NCBI GenBank assembly: GCA_000996695.1
Contig: LCAT01000005.1
Span: 1 to 50,998 of the forward strand
DNA length: 50,998 nt
DNA from: a candidate division TM6 bacterium GW2011_GWE2_41_16
GTDB taxonomy: Bacteria > Babelota > Babeliae > Babelales > Babelaceae
Direction: 5' to 3'
Position numbers and translations under genes: made by a program. Positions within the stretch are counted from its first letter, which is position 1. The number at the start of each line of letters is the position of its first letter. Positions 36,131 through 44,002 of this stretch are shown here, one piece after another. The notes under the pieces were generated by a model that did no database searches, was not told the origin of the DNA, and worked only from the letters and a program-made list of their open reading frames with translations.

Positions 36131-36205
36131 TCTTCACAATTTCACCTCAACCTCCCTTTTCTCATCTCCCCTCACCCCCACTCCGTCTCAACACCCTCTC
36201 GTTCG
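36119..36205 (+). other. purine-poor tract after the terminator
   Basis: Over about 85 bases after the terminator, the plus strand is almost only C and T with a few A and very few G. The rest of the 36075-36450 gap is AT-rich with no gene and holds the promoter at 36350. The strong strand asymmetry is noted without an assigned function. Confidence 0.6.
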
Positions 36206-36349
36206 CCAGCCAAAAAAAATATCACGCGTAAAACCGTTTATTATTTCTTCCAATCAATACAATAGAAAAATTGAGAGATAAAAAATCATACCATTCACGG
36301 CATGTAAAATTACTAAATAGAAAATTTAAAAATTCTCAAACATTTTATT

Positions 36350-36377
36350 TTGACAAACAAATTAATATTCGTAAACT
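36350..36377 (+). promoter_or_regulatory. putative promoter of the following exported-protein gene
   Basis: TTGACA (36350-36355) and TAAACT (36372-36377) are 16 bases apart; the -10 has four of six consensus bases. The leader before the ATG at 36451 is about 65 bases and contains GTTGGAGG. Confidence 0.5.
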
Positions 36378-36450
36378 AAAAACAGTATCGTGAAATAAAA
36401 GTCATTTAGACTATTTGATATCATTATTTTAAGTTGGAGGTTTTTCTGTT

Positions 36451-37170
36451 ATGAAAAACATGTCACGTTTCGGCGCTTTACTTCTTGTTATCAGCATACT
36501 CCCTTGCAGCGCACAATCATCGTTCATGGTTAATGGACTCAAAGCTGTAGTCCCTGCAGTTAAACAAGCTGTAACCAAAGCACAACCATGTGTTCGTTGC
36601 GCATTGTCAAAAGCAGTAGCAGCAACTAAATCGCACCCACGCATTGCGCTTACCGTCGCAGCAACAACTGCAACAGTAGCAGCAGGAGCTGGGGTAGTTT
36701 GTGGTGTTAAAGCGTATAAAAAAGCACACACGCAAGAAGCCTTGGAAAAACGATTAGAAAAAGTAGCTAACACTGATCCTCGCACCGCAGCTCGCACACT
36801 CAAACAACTTGAGAAGTTTAATCCAAGTTCAGTAGAAGGCTGTTTCAAAGGCAAACACTACAAAAATGCTACAAGATTTATTACTCCTACGGGAGAAATA
36901 AAACCAGAACAGTATGATGATTTCATGAAAAAACATGCCGGTTTAACCAAAAACCAAAAGCGTGTATTAGTTGCAGCACCGGTTGCGCTTGCAGTCGCTG
37001 GCGGCATGGTATTTGCAGGCTATAAGTTCGGACCACGCGTTGCGCAATCGGCAGCGTTCCGTACGAGCATGAGCAAAGTATCAGGCGCTGCACGCTCAGG
37101 CGTACAGTTTGCTGGTCGCAAACTTGGCGGTTTGGTACGTAGCATGCGCAACATGCACAAACCTGCATAA
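36451..37170 (+). CDS. exported protein with two glycine/alanine-rich membrane segments
   Basis: 239 residues: signal peptide (1-22, ending CSAQS), a first hydrophobic segment (about 66-87, rich in Ala/Thr/Val), a charged helical domain (about 90-165, with EKRLEKVANTDPRTAAR), a second hydrophobic segment (about 171-190, VAAPVALAVAGGMVFAGYKF), and a basic C-terminal tail (RKLGGLVRSMRNMHK). Small-residue membrane segments plus a basic tail suggest membrane association. No family is recognised. Own promoter and terminator. Confidence 0.72.
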   Translation: MKNMSRFGALLLVISILPCSAQSSFMVNGLKAVVPAVKQAVTKAQPCVRCALSKAVAATKSHPRIALTVAATTATVAAGAGVVCGVKAYKKAHTQEALEKRLEKVANTDPRTAARTLKQLEKFNPSSVEGCFKGKHYKNATRFITPTGEIKPEQYDDFMKKHAGLTKNQKRVLVAAPVALAVAGGMVFAGYKFGPRVAQSAAFRTSMSKVSGAARSGVQFAGRKLGGLVRSMRNMHKPA

Positions 37171-37203
37171 TACCCCATTGGGTGTGCAGTATCAATCAGT
37201 ACA

Positions 37204-37217
37204 GTATCAATTGATAC
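37204..37217. repeat. 14-bp perfect palindrome
   Basis: GTATCAATTGATAC lies between the exported-protein stop codon and its terminator and is followed by further repeats of CAACTGATT. It has no visible role and may be a protein-binding site. Confidence 0.35.
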
Positions 37218-37246
37218 ACAACTGATTTAATCAGACAATAACACGT

Positions 37247-37284
37247 CGAGGCAGAGGAAAATCTCTGCCTCGATTCTTTTTTTT
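37247..37284 (+). terminator. intrinsic terminator
   Basis: CGAGGCAGAG (37247-37256) pairs perfectly with CTCTGCCTCG (37263-37272), loop GAAAAT, followed by ATTCTTTTTTTT. Confidence 0.95.
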
Positions 37285-37489
37285 ATGCTAAAAAGTAGTG
37301 CGGCCTGCGCAAAAATGAACCAAACAAACCCCTGATTTAACTTATCTCATATTCATTCATGTAATTTGAAAATCCGAGCTTCAATTTGCAAGGACAAAAA
37401 ATAAAATTTAAGAATGTTTTTTTGGACAACACAGAGCGGTTTTTTGTATCAAAAGCCATAAGTGATAAAGAATAAAATTTTATAATCTC

Positions 37490-37545
37490 TTGACTGACGA
37501 ACAATTAACCATGTAAATTGAAACAGATCCTTTCAATTTACATGG
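37490..37545 (+). promoter_or_regulatory. promoter-like sequence overlapped by a perfect inverted repeat
   Basis: CCATGTAAATTGAAA (37509-37523) is exactly complementary to 37531-37545. It lies immediately before the GGAG ribosome-binding site and ATG of the ATPase gene. A possible promoter, TTGACT (37490-37495) with TAAATT (37514-37519), would have its -10 inside the left arm, so the repeat could be an operator; if transcription starts further upstream (a TATAAT stands at 37481), it would form an mRNA hairpin close to the start codon. The remainder of the 37285-37558 gap is AT-rich without a gene. Confidence 0.5.
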
Positions 37546-37558
37546 TTGGAGTTTTTTT

Positions 37559-38713
37559 ATGATTATAGATCGTACTAGTTATCTACAAAAAATAGACTTT
37601 CAATTCTCCATGCACTCGGTGTGCTGCTTGCTCGGACCTCGGCAGGTAGGCAAAACAACCCTTGCAAAACAGTATGCACGCAATATTCCCAAGGCTGCTT
37701 TTTTTGATCTTGAAAATCCTCTTGACCTTGCGCGACTCGAGAATCCCATGCTCACACTTTCTGCAATAGATAGCGACTTGATCGTGATAGACGAAATTCA
37801 GCGACGAGCTGAACTGTTCCCTATTTTACGCGTGCTTGTTGACGAAAAACCACGTAAATTTCTTCTCCTTGGTAGCGCCTCGCGAGACTTAATTGCACAA
37901 TCCTCAGAAACGCTTGCAGGTCGCGTTGGATATATCGAGGTTATGCCTCTATCCCTAACCGAAACACAAACGGGCTATGAGCCGCTGTGGCTCCGCGGCG
38001 GATTTCCTCGGTCATTTTTTGCTCTCAAGCAAGATGAAAGTTATGCATGGCGGCAGGAGTATATAACAACCTTTATGGAAAGGGATATTCCAAGCCTGGG
38101 ATTCCATATCCCTCCACTCCATATGCGACGCTTGTGGATGATGCTGGCCCATAATCATGGCAATCTATTAAACCTCAGTGACATCGGTAAATCTTTGGGA
38201 ATAACTCATCCCACCGTACGCAAATACACCGATATTTTGGTCGGAACTTTTATGGTACGACTCCTAGAACCTTGGTTTGAGAACACCAGCAAAAGACTGG
38301 TTAAAGCACCAAAAATCTACATACGCGATAGCGGAATACTGCATGCTCTGCTTGGCTTACCCGGCAAAAATGATCTATTGGTATACCCACGACTTGGAGC
38401 ATCATGGGAAGGCTTTGCCCTTGAAGAAATCATTAAAAGTTTAAACGCACGTAATGAAGAATGCTTTTTTTGGGCAGTACAGAGCGGCGCTGAGCTCGAC
38501 TTACTGGTAATTAAAGACAATAAAAAAATAGGTTTTGAGTTTAAGTACACCGATAGCCCTTCATTAACCAAATCAATGAGCATAGCTCTGAGCGATCTTA
38601 GGCTTGATATGCTTTATGTTATCCATCCCCAAAAAGGATCGTTTTTATTACAAGAAAAGATCCAGGTTATCGGGCTCGAAGAGTTTGTTGAACAAAAAAA
38701 AGGACGCTCGTAA
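37559..38713 (+). CDS. AAA_14 / DUF4143 ATPase
   Basis: 384 residues. The N-terminal AAA domain has Walker A GPRQVGKTT (26-34), Walker B LIVIDEIQR (74-82) and the sensor LLGSASRDL. The C-terminal half is a DUF4143 domain: winged-helix part (LSDIGKSLGITHPTVRKYTDIL), YIRDSGILHALLGL, GASWEGFALEEII, and a PD-(D/E)XK-like core with AELDLLVI followed by GFEFKYTDSP. Members of this family are found widely in bacteria and archaea with no settled role; they are often seen as accessory, horizontally spread genes. Preceded by an inverted repeat at its promoter, ended by a shared terminator with the convergent lipase gene. Confidence 0.93.
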   Translation: MIIDRTSYLQKIDFQFSMHSVCCLLGPRQVGKTTLAKQYARNIPKAAFFDLENPLDLARLENPMLTLSAIDSDLIVIDEIQRRAELFPILRVLVDEKPRKFLLLGSASRDLIAQSSETLAGRVGYIEVMPLSLTETQTGYEPLWLRGGFPRSFFALKQDESYAWRQEYITTFMERDIPSLGFHIPPLHMRRLWMMLAHNHGNLLNLSDIGKSLGITHPTVRKYTDILVGTFMVRLLEPWFENTSKRLVKAPKIYIRDSGILHALLGLPGKNDLLVYPRLGASWEGFALEEIIKSLNARNEECFFWAVQSGAELDLLVIKDNKKIGFEFKYTDSPSLTKSMSIALSDLRLDMLYVIHPQKGSFLLQEKIQVIGLEEFVEQKKGRS

Positions 38714-38740
38714 ATCTCTTTCATTTACAAGCGTCCTTTT
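38698..38740. terminator. bidirectional terminator overlapping a stop codon
   Basis: AAAAGGACGCTCGTAAAT pairs with ATTTACAAGCGTCCTTTT with one mismatch and a seven-base loop. The ATPase stop codon (38711-38713) lies inside the left arm. Confidence 0.88.
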
Positions 38741-38759
38741 CAGCAATAATACCGTGTTA

Positions 38760-40304
38760 TCATTGCACCGTAATTTTTGTGAACGGGTCCTTGCTCAACG
38801 CCATAAGCTCGGGCGCAAACGCCAAGACCGTACGCTCCATAGCATCACTCAACGCTTGAGAACTGCCCCTGAATTTTGTTGATGACACATCATAGCGATG
38901 GAACAAAGAGATCACAGTTGGCACAAGAGGCTTTCCCGAAGAAGCCTCTTGCCCATAAGAAATGTTTATCGCATATGCCCCACCGATTATAGGGTCTTCA
39001 CGCTCAACCGTAGCTCCTGGTTTAATCGAAGGATATGGCACACACATATTTTTATTTTTTTTCTTATTATTGTGTTGATAAAATTTTGCATTATTAACAA
39101 GTTCAAAGCAATCGCTAGTACTTATGATAAGCTTGCATCCCCGCAGAATAAGCGGCAAATCAGCAGTACAACTGGTAGGGGAACTACTATCATTACCGAT
39201 AATAGTAAGCTCATCATCGTCAGTATCGTCAAAATAATTAGGAATTTTTACGTCAGATAGCATCTTAAAATCACGTGATTCATCCACTCCAAAACCTGTA
39301 CCTCTTGACTGTAATAGCGCTGGGGCAGGCATCGTTGTTGTTGTAGTAGTGATAGAACTTTGGAGTGCAGTTTTTGTAGCAAAGAAAACGGCAGCTTGAT
39401 CAAATAGGTCATGCGCAGACAATAAACCATTCGCAGGTACGCGGATCACGCGAAGCAACTTGCGCATGTATTCTGCGGTAGAACCGGCCAAAATTTTATC
39501 TTTAAACTGAGCCATATCCACAAGTTTGCCACACAAGCATGCATGAGCGATAAATGCCGTAAACGTAAGCAGGTCACGCGGCGGCTTTTTACATGACATA
39601 CAACACCCTGATTGAGGCCGACCCATGGTAAGAGTGGCAGCCAAAATAGGAAGTGGAGCACTCGTGGGGTCCATGTAACGAATTGTGTGCAGTACATGCT
39701 CTGCTACAATTACAAGTGCAAGATTATCCGCAAAAGACCGTCTATTGTTGCAAATGTCCAAAACATCCGCAAGACATTTTTCTGGTAATTGAAAACGTGA
39801 AAGGCTTCGTTTGAGGTCTTCTTCGAGTAGGGATAGCCCATCAATACTCAAAAAAGATCGAACCCCGTTAAAAGGTCTTACTGATGACATAGATTGAGCA
39901 CGTGAATACAAAAATTGCATAAGCCAGGCGGACCCTGAAACCGATGTCATCAGCAGAGTACGATCGATTATGCTTTTACCCGTTTGTGAATCAATCACTT
40001 GAGCAAGCCCTTTGAGCGCACCAAAGTTCGAGAAAAATTTCTGATGACCGCTCAAAGCAATACCTATGCGATTATTACTTCCAATAAAGAGTTCTCTCGA
40101 TGCAATAAACGATTCCTCGTGCATGCGAGCAGCACTTATTGCTGTTATGTCTAAAGGATTAACACTGAGGCCTTGGTACCTTTTTATTGTTGGTGATGGA
40201 ACAAACAACGGCGTATTTTCTTTTTTTTGCCGTTCCATAGCACCAAGTTGTAGTGATAAAAAAAACATGGCACAGAGTAAAATAAAATATTTTCGATTAT
40301 TCAT
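38760..40304 (-). CDS. exported cPLA2-like protein with degenerate active site
   Basis: 514 residues with a signal peptide (1-22). It is a paralogue of the gene just upstream (shared GALKGLAQV, DRT..MTS.SGS.WLMQ.LYS, AP.PIL.A, LCG.LVDM, DLPLI, final FAPELMALSKDPFT). It retains the Ser of the nucleophile elbow (SVSGS, Ser123), but the glycine-rich oxyanion motif of cPLA2 enzymes is replaced by SGHQKFF (85-91). In the catalytic Asp region a GND appears where the paralogue has KDGG. A CCMSC cluster is inserted in the middle. It is therefore probably a non-catalytic or altered partner. Its ATG overlaps the upstream stop codon (TAATG at 40302-40306), implying coupled translation. Confidence 0.85.
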   Translation of the reverse strand: MNNRKYFILLCAMFFLSLQLGAMERQKKENTPLFVPSPTIKRYQGLSVNPLDITAISAARMHEESFIASRELFIGSNNRIGIALSGHQKFFSNFGALKGLAQVIDSQTGKSIIDRTLLMTSVSGSAWLMQFLYSRAQSMSSVRPFNGVRSFLSIDGLSLLEEDLKRSLSRFQLPEKCLADVLDICNNRRSFADNLALVIVAEHVLHTIRYMDPTSAPLPILAATLTMGRPQSGCCMSCKKPPRDLLTFTAFIAHACLCGKLVDMAQFKDKILAGSTAEYMRKLLRVIRVPANGLLSAHDLFDQAAVFFATKTALQSSITTTTTTMPAPALLQSRGTGFGVDESRDFKMLSDVKIPNYFDDTDDDELTIIGNDSSSPTSCTADLPLILRGCKLIISTSDCFELVNNAKFYQHNNKKKNKNMCVPYPSIKPGATVEREDPIIGGAYAINISYGQEASSGKPLVPTVISLFHRYDVSSTKFRGSSQALSDAMERTVLAFAPELMALSKDPFTKITVQ

Positions 40305-41917
40305 TAGAAATTTTCCTTTGCTTGAGACACATGCGTAAAAGGATCCTCACTCAAAGCATTGAGCTCGGGAGCAAATGCAAGAACTGCACGCTCCATTGAC
40401 CCAGCGAGTACATCAAACTCCTGAGAAGTGTATTCGAACTTTGTCGTTGAAAATGGATGCAGATTTGGAATGTATAAAACAGTAGGAACCATAGGTTCAT
40501 AATCAGTTTTTGCATGACCATAAAAAATTTTCATGACATATGTTTCATTGGTGCTTGAGTTTTTTCGTACAAAAATGTCACAGGTATGCATACCATCACC
40601 GATGGCGGGATACGGTATACCCGTACACTTAACCTTAGTGTTGTATGCCGCGTAGAATTTTTCATTTTTCATTAACTCTAAACAATTTTCGGGTGATGAG
40701 CCTGAAGCATCAATATCGATCAAAAGCTCACAATCCTGCCTGATGAGCGGCAGATCAGGGATACAACTGATGATGCCACCATCTTTGGTTATGATTAAAT
40801 CGTTCGAACTTTTTTCGTTAAAGCAGTTTGGAGTATAGGCAGGGCACAGCGTATGAGCCTCAAATGACCCTATAAGATCGTTTGGTACTTGCACCGCTGG
40901 TTGCCACACGATTCCCGCTTTTGTCAGGTCTATTGGAGCTTGACTCGTTGGCTTTTTGGTCAAAAAAATGACCGCTTGGTCATAGATATCACGTGTCGAA
41001 ACCGCATATGCCGATCCGCACATACCAATCGTCAAACCCGTTGTTAACTCTGAGCCTATGCTCGTTCGAAACTTTTGTTCAAACTGTGGCATATCCACAA
41101 GCCTGCCGCATAAGCACGCACTAGCCATAAATGGAGTGAGAGTAAGCATGTCGTAATCAACTTTTTTATACAGTGAGCCTAGTGAAGCCAGTACCCAATT
41201 AAAGCCCGAGCTTGGCTTTGTTATCGAAACCATATCAAGAGCGGCAGTCAAAATAGGGATTGGCGCATCCTTAGGATCAATACGAAATGCCGTTTGCGAA
41301 AGATGCTCACGCGCAAGAGCAATATTATCTGCAAAATATTGATTGCTTATGCAGTCGGCCCATATATCGATCATATGTTTGTGAAAAATTTCATGCACCA
41401 TGGGATTCAAAAAGGACAGTGTAAGGTTGTGTTTTAAGGTACCCTCAAAAGCGCGTAGCTCATCTATGCTTAAAAAAGATTTATGCGCATGAGAATACAG
41501 TACTTGCATAAGCCAGGTAGAACCTGAAAGCGATGTCATGCACACGGTACGATCAATCATACTTTTTCCGGTCGCATGGTCATATACCTGAGCCAGTCCT
41601 TTGAGTGCTCCAAAATTAGCAATTGCAGCACGCGTTCCACCGCCGCTGAGAGAAATCCCCTTTTTTACGCGCTGAGCAACAAACATTTCTCGCGCGCTGA
41701 GAAACGTATATTCAGCAACGCGCCCGGCACTCAAACTTTCTTCATCAAAGTCGCTGGGTGTAATTAATCCACGCTCCGAAAGCTGATCGTCTAACAAGGC
41801 TTTTTCTGTATCTGGTTGACACGATCTATCACACAATAATGCAGGATCAAAAGCCTTTATGCACAAACAACTGCACAACATACACAAAGCGTACAGACCC
41901 TGTTTTTTCAGACTCAT
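40304..41917 (-). CDS. exported cytosolic-phospholipase-A2-type lipase (PLA2_B family)
   Basis: 537 residues from the ATG at 41917 (an in-frame TTG precedes it; GGGGGG is upstream). A signal peptide (1-22) directs export. The catalytic domain carries the group IV PLA2 / phospholipase B motifs in order: GISLSGGGTRAA (88-98, oxyanion hole), SLSGSTWLMQVLYSH (129-143; nucleophile Ser131, strikingly close to the GLSGSTW..STLYSH of animal cPLA2), APIPILTAALD (about 218-228), LTPFMASACLCG (about 260-271), and KDGG (Asp379) before IPDLPLI, then LLIDIDAS. Both residues of the Ser/Asp dyad are present, so phospholipase or lysophospholipase activity is likely. The family is mainly eukaryotic, so transfer from a eukaryotic host is plausible but not shown. 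First gene of a two-gene operon. Confidence 0.9.
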   Translation of the reverse strand: MSLKKQGLYALCMLCSCLCIKAFDPALLCDRSCQPDTEKALLDDQLSERGLITPSDFDEESLSAGRVAEYTFLSAREMFVAQRVKKGISLSGGGTRAAIANFGALKGLAQVYDHATGKSMIDRTVCMTSLSGSTWLMQVLYSHAHKSFLSIDELRAFEGTLKHNLTLSFLNPMVHEIFHKHMIDIWADCISNQYFADNIALAREHLSQTAFRIDPKDAPIPILTAALDMVSITKPSSGFNWVLASLGSLYKKVDYDMLTLTPFMASACLCGRLVDMPQFEQKFRTSIGSELTTGLTIGMCGSAYAVSTRDIYDQAVIFLTKKPTSQAPIDLTKAGIVWQPAVQVPNDLIGSFEAHTLCPAYTPNCFNEKSSNDLIITKDGGIISCIPDLPLIRQDCELLIDIDASGSSPENCLELMKNEKFYAAYNTKVKCTGIPYPAIGDGMHTCDIFVRKNSSTNETYVMKIFYGHAKTDYEPMVPTVLYIPNLHPFSTTKFEYTSQEFDVLAGSMERAVLAFAPELNALSEDPFTHVSQAKENF

Positions 41918-41947
41918 CAATGCCCCCCCTTTTTTTTAAAGTTAAAA

Positions 41948-41963
41948 TCAGGCGTTTGCCTGA
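41948..41963. repeat. CAGGC-type short palindrome upstream of the lipase operon
   Basis: TCAGGC-gttt-GCCTGA. On the minus strand it lies directly after a TTGTCA that could be a -35 element of the lipase promoter, so it may be an operator; it also belongs to the CAGGC palindrome set seen at 2424 and 43964. Confidence 0.45.
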
Positions 41964-42101
41964 CCTGACAATACGATTAAGAAAAACGTGATAAACAATG
42001 TACGAAAAAAATGGAGCTTAAACGAAGGGTTGGGCGTTTTTGCTTTGAGGGTATGCCGTTTTATGGCATTCCCAGCCTTAGGCGAAAGTCTTATTTGGCT
42101 A

Positions 42102-43799
42102 CTAGCGCATTTTTATGCATACATGTTTACCTGCAAAAGCTATCCCAAAAGAAATCACCTGCGCAATGTCACGATCCTCAAGTTCTTTGGCATACTGGCG
42201 CGACTCAATTTGATCAAGCGCACTTGTTGCTGCTTCATCAAGCAACTCACCTCGCCGTAGGTCAACCTTTTTAAATTCAAAAATGTATCCTTTTTTGCGC
42301 TGATCTTTAGGAATAACCATCACGTCATAGCGACCATAACCAGACTCTCGATTAGATCGCACGTCATGAGTCGAACGCAATCCAACGAGCATGCCAAGCA
42401 CAAATGCATGATAAAATAGCTCAGGCTTAGAACCGGATACATCAAAGTAACTCAAGCTTTCTGTAACGAACTGCTCAAAGGCCCGAATAAATGTTTCAGA
42501 GTCACCGGTATCAAGCGCTTTAAGCATATGCTCATAATCATCAAAAGCATGCGAACCTTTAATCCACTCGCTTAAAGCAAAAGCATAGAAATACTTGACC
42601 TCGTTATTAGGCAGCAGCACATCTGCAAACATATGCCCATCAATAAGCTCAAAATTTTGGTATGTCAGATACCCCGTAGAAAGCAAAAAACTCCAGACAG
42701 CACCAGTCATATGCTCAATATCGCTAAATGAAATATGCTCATACAACTCAAGGCGAACAGCCTCACCCGCCATAAGTCGCTCAAAAATTATTTTTGACTC
42801 AGCAGAACTTTTTTCGATAAGTGTTCGAATAAGAGTGTTTGTTGAAGTATTGATCCAATAGGCGCGCTCAGACCCTTTTTGATCAAGAAAATTAATAATG
42901 GACCAAGGGTTGTATACATGTTGCTCTGAGCCCACGCAATAGCCATCGTACCAAGATCGCGCCACATCAATACGGTCTGCAAGATAGTACTGTGCAAGCG
43001 CGACAAGCACTTCATGCTCAAGCAAACCAAAAGCACTTGCATATGCTTCGTCTAGCATGCTGCATACAAATAAATTATTGAGATCACTAAAAACACTCTC
43101 TTTTGCAACACGCAAAATACCGGTAACAAATGCAAATTCCAAAGCGCTGTTATCTTTAAGGCCTGCGCCCAAAAAGTCGCGAATAAATCTGATGATACGA
43201 TCATAATATCCATAAGCAAAACCTTCATGCACGGGAGTATCATACTCATCAATCAAAATAATCGGTTTAACACCATGGTAGGCATACAACCACCGACTCA
43301 AATTTTTAAGAACTGAGGTATACACCGCTTCTGATGCTGACCCGTCAATCATATCCATAAAATTACGTTTTTCTGACTCATCGAGTACTGCAGTATCAAG
43401 CAGATACGCGTGCCTGCGAAGTTCATCGGCAACTACACGACGAACCATATCATAGGTAAGACTCCAAGACTCACCCTTAATATCTTTGAGCGAAAAAAAT
43501 ATGACAGGTTTAGTACCCTGAATGCTCATACAATCCGGATATTTTGCAATGGCAAAGTCCCAAAATAAATGCGCGGTTGAACTAGGTGTTTTTTCAAAAA
43601 AAGTACGTATCATTGACAGGTTAAGCGTTTTACCAAAACGGCGTGGCCTTACAAGCAGCGTAGCCGCAACACCGCGATCAAGGATCTCTTTGATCAGTAA
43701 TGTTTTGTCGACGTAAAAATAGCTACCATTGATCACCGACGGATAATCACTTATCCCTATGGGCAATTTTTTATGAGCTATACGATCCTCGCCATTCAT
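42102..43799 (-). CDS. AAA-ATPase-like / PDDEXK_9 (DUF1703-type) protein
   Basis: 565 residues. N-terminal AAA-ATPase-like domain: LPIGISDYPSVING and YFYVDKT (12-32) are hallmarks, Walker A RPRRFGKT (51-58), Walker B IILIDEYDTPVH (about 180-191). C-terminal PDDEXK_9 domain (about 440-560) with GRYDVMVIP and YIFEFKKVD, the Asp and ExK of a PD-(D/E)XK nuclease fold. The family is strongly expanded in intracellular symbionts and Bacteroidetes and its role is unknown; association with mobile DNA is often supposed. Start ATG at 43799 follows AAGGAGAA. No partner gene in the same direction close by. Confidence 0.93.
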   Translation of the reverse strand: MNGEDRIAHKKLPIGISDYPSVINGSYFYVDKTLLIKEILDRGVAATLLVRPRRFGKTLNLSMIRTFFEKTPSSTAHLFWDFAIAKYPDCMSIQGTKPVIFFSLKDIKGESWSLTYDMVRRVVADELRRHAYLLDTAVLDESEKRNFMDMIDGSASEAVYTSVLKNLSRWLYAYHGVKPIILIDEYDTPVHEGFAYGYYDRIIRFIRDFLGAGLKDNSALEFAFVTGILRVAKESVFSDLNNLFVCSMLDEAYASAFGLLEHEVLVALAQYYLADRIDVARSWYDGYCVGSEQHVYNPWSIINFLDQKGSERAYWINTSTNTLIRTLIEKSSAESKIIFERLMAGEAVRLELYEHISFSDIEHMTGAVWSFLLSTGYLTYQNFELIDGHMFADVLLPNNEVKYFYAFALSEWIKGSHAFDDYEHMLKALDTGDSETFIRAFEQFVTESLSYFDVSGSKPELFYHAFVLGMLVGLRSTHDVRSNRESGYGRYDVMVIPKDQRKKGYIFEFKKVDLRRGELLDEAATSALDQIESRQYAKELEDRDIAQVISFGIAFAGKHVCIKMR

Positions 43800-43939
43800 T
43801 TTTTTAAATTCTCCTTTTTATTACACCGATTCAGTCCACGTTTGCACGAAGCTTTCAGCCCAAGAGACACGCTTTTGCTTTCACTTGGAGCCTAGTCCAG
43901 AAGATACATACTTACTTTCGTTTGGTATAGCCGATAGGC

Positions 43940-43980
43940 GGCGAGCAGGTGGCAGAGCCCTTACAGGCGAAAGCCTGAAT
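43940..43980 (-). repeat. dispersed intergenic repeat, partial copy G
   Basis: GGCAGAGCCC followed by TTACAGGCG matches the end of copy E (GGCAGAGCCCCGTCCTTACAGGCG region) with a short deletion, and CAGGC-GAAA-GCCTG (43964-43977) forms a hairpin. It lies just downstream of rlmB. The rest of the 203-base gap has no gene. Confidence 0.6.
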
Positions 43981-44002
43981 AAGCACTACCCCTACTCGTT
44001 TA

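Noticed and set aside
37559-43799. A classical restriction-modification or known defence system in the accessory region
   Set aside because: No methyltransferase, helicase or known defence partner is present; only ATPases with nuclease-like tails and lipases are seen.
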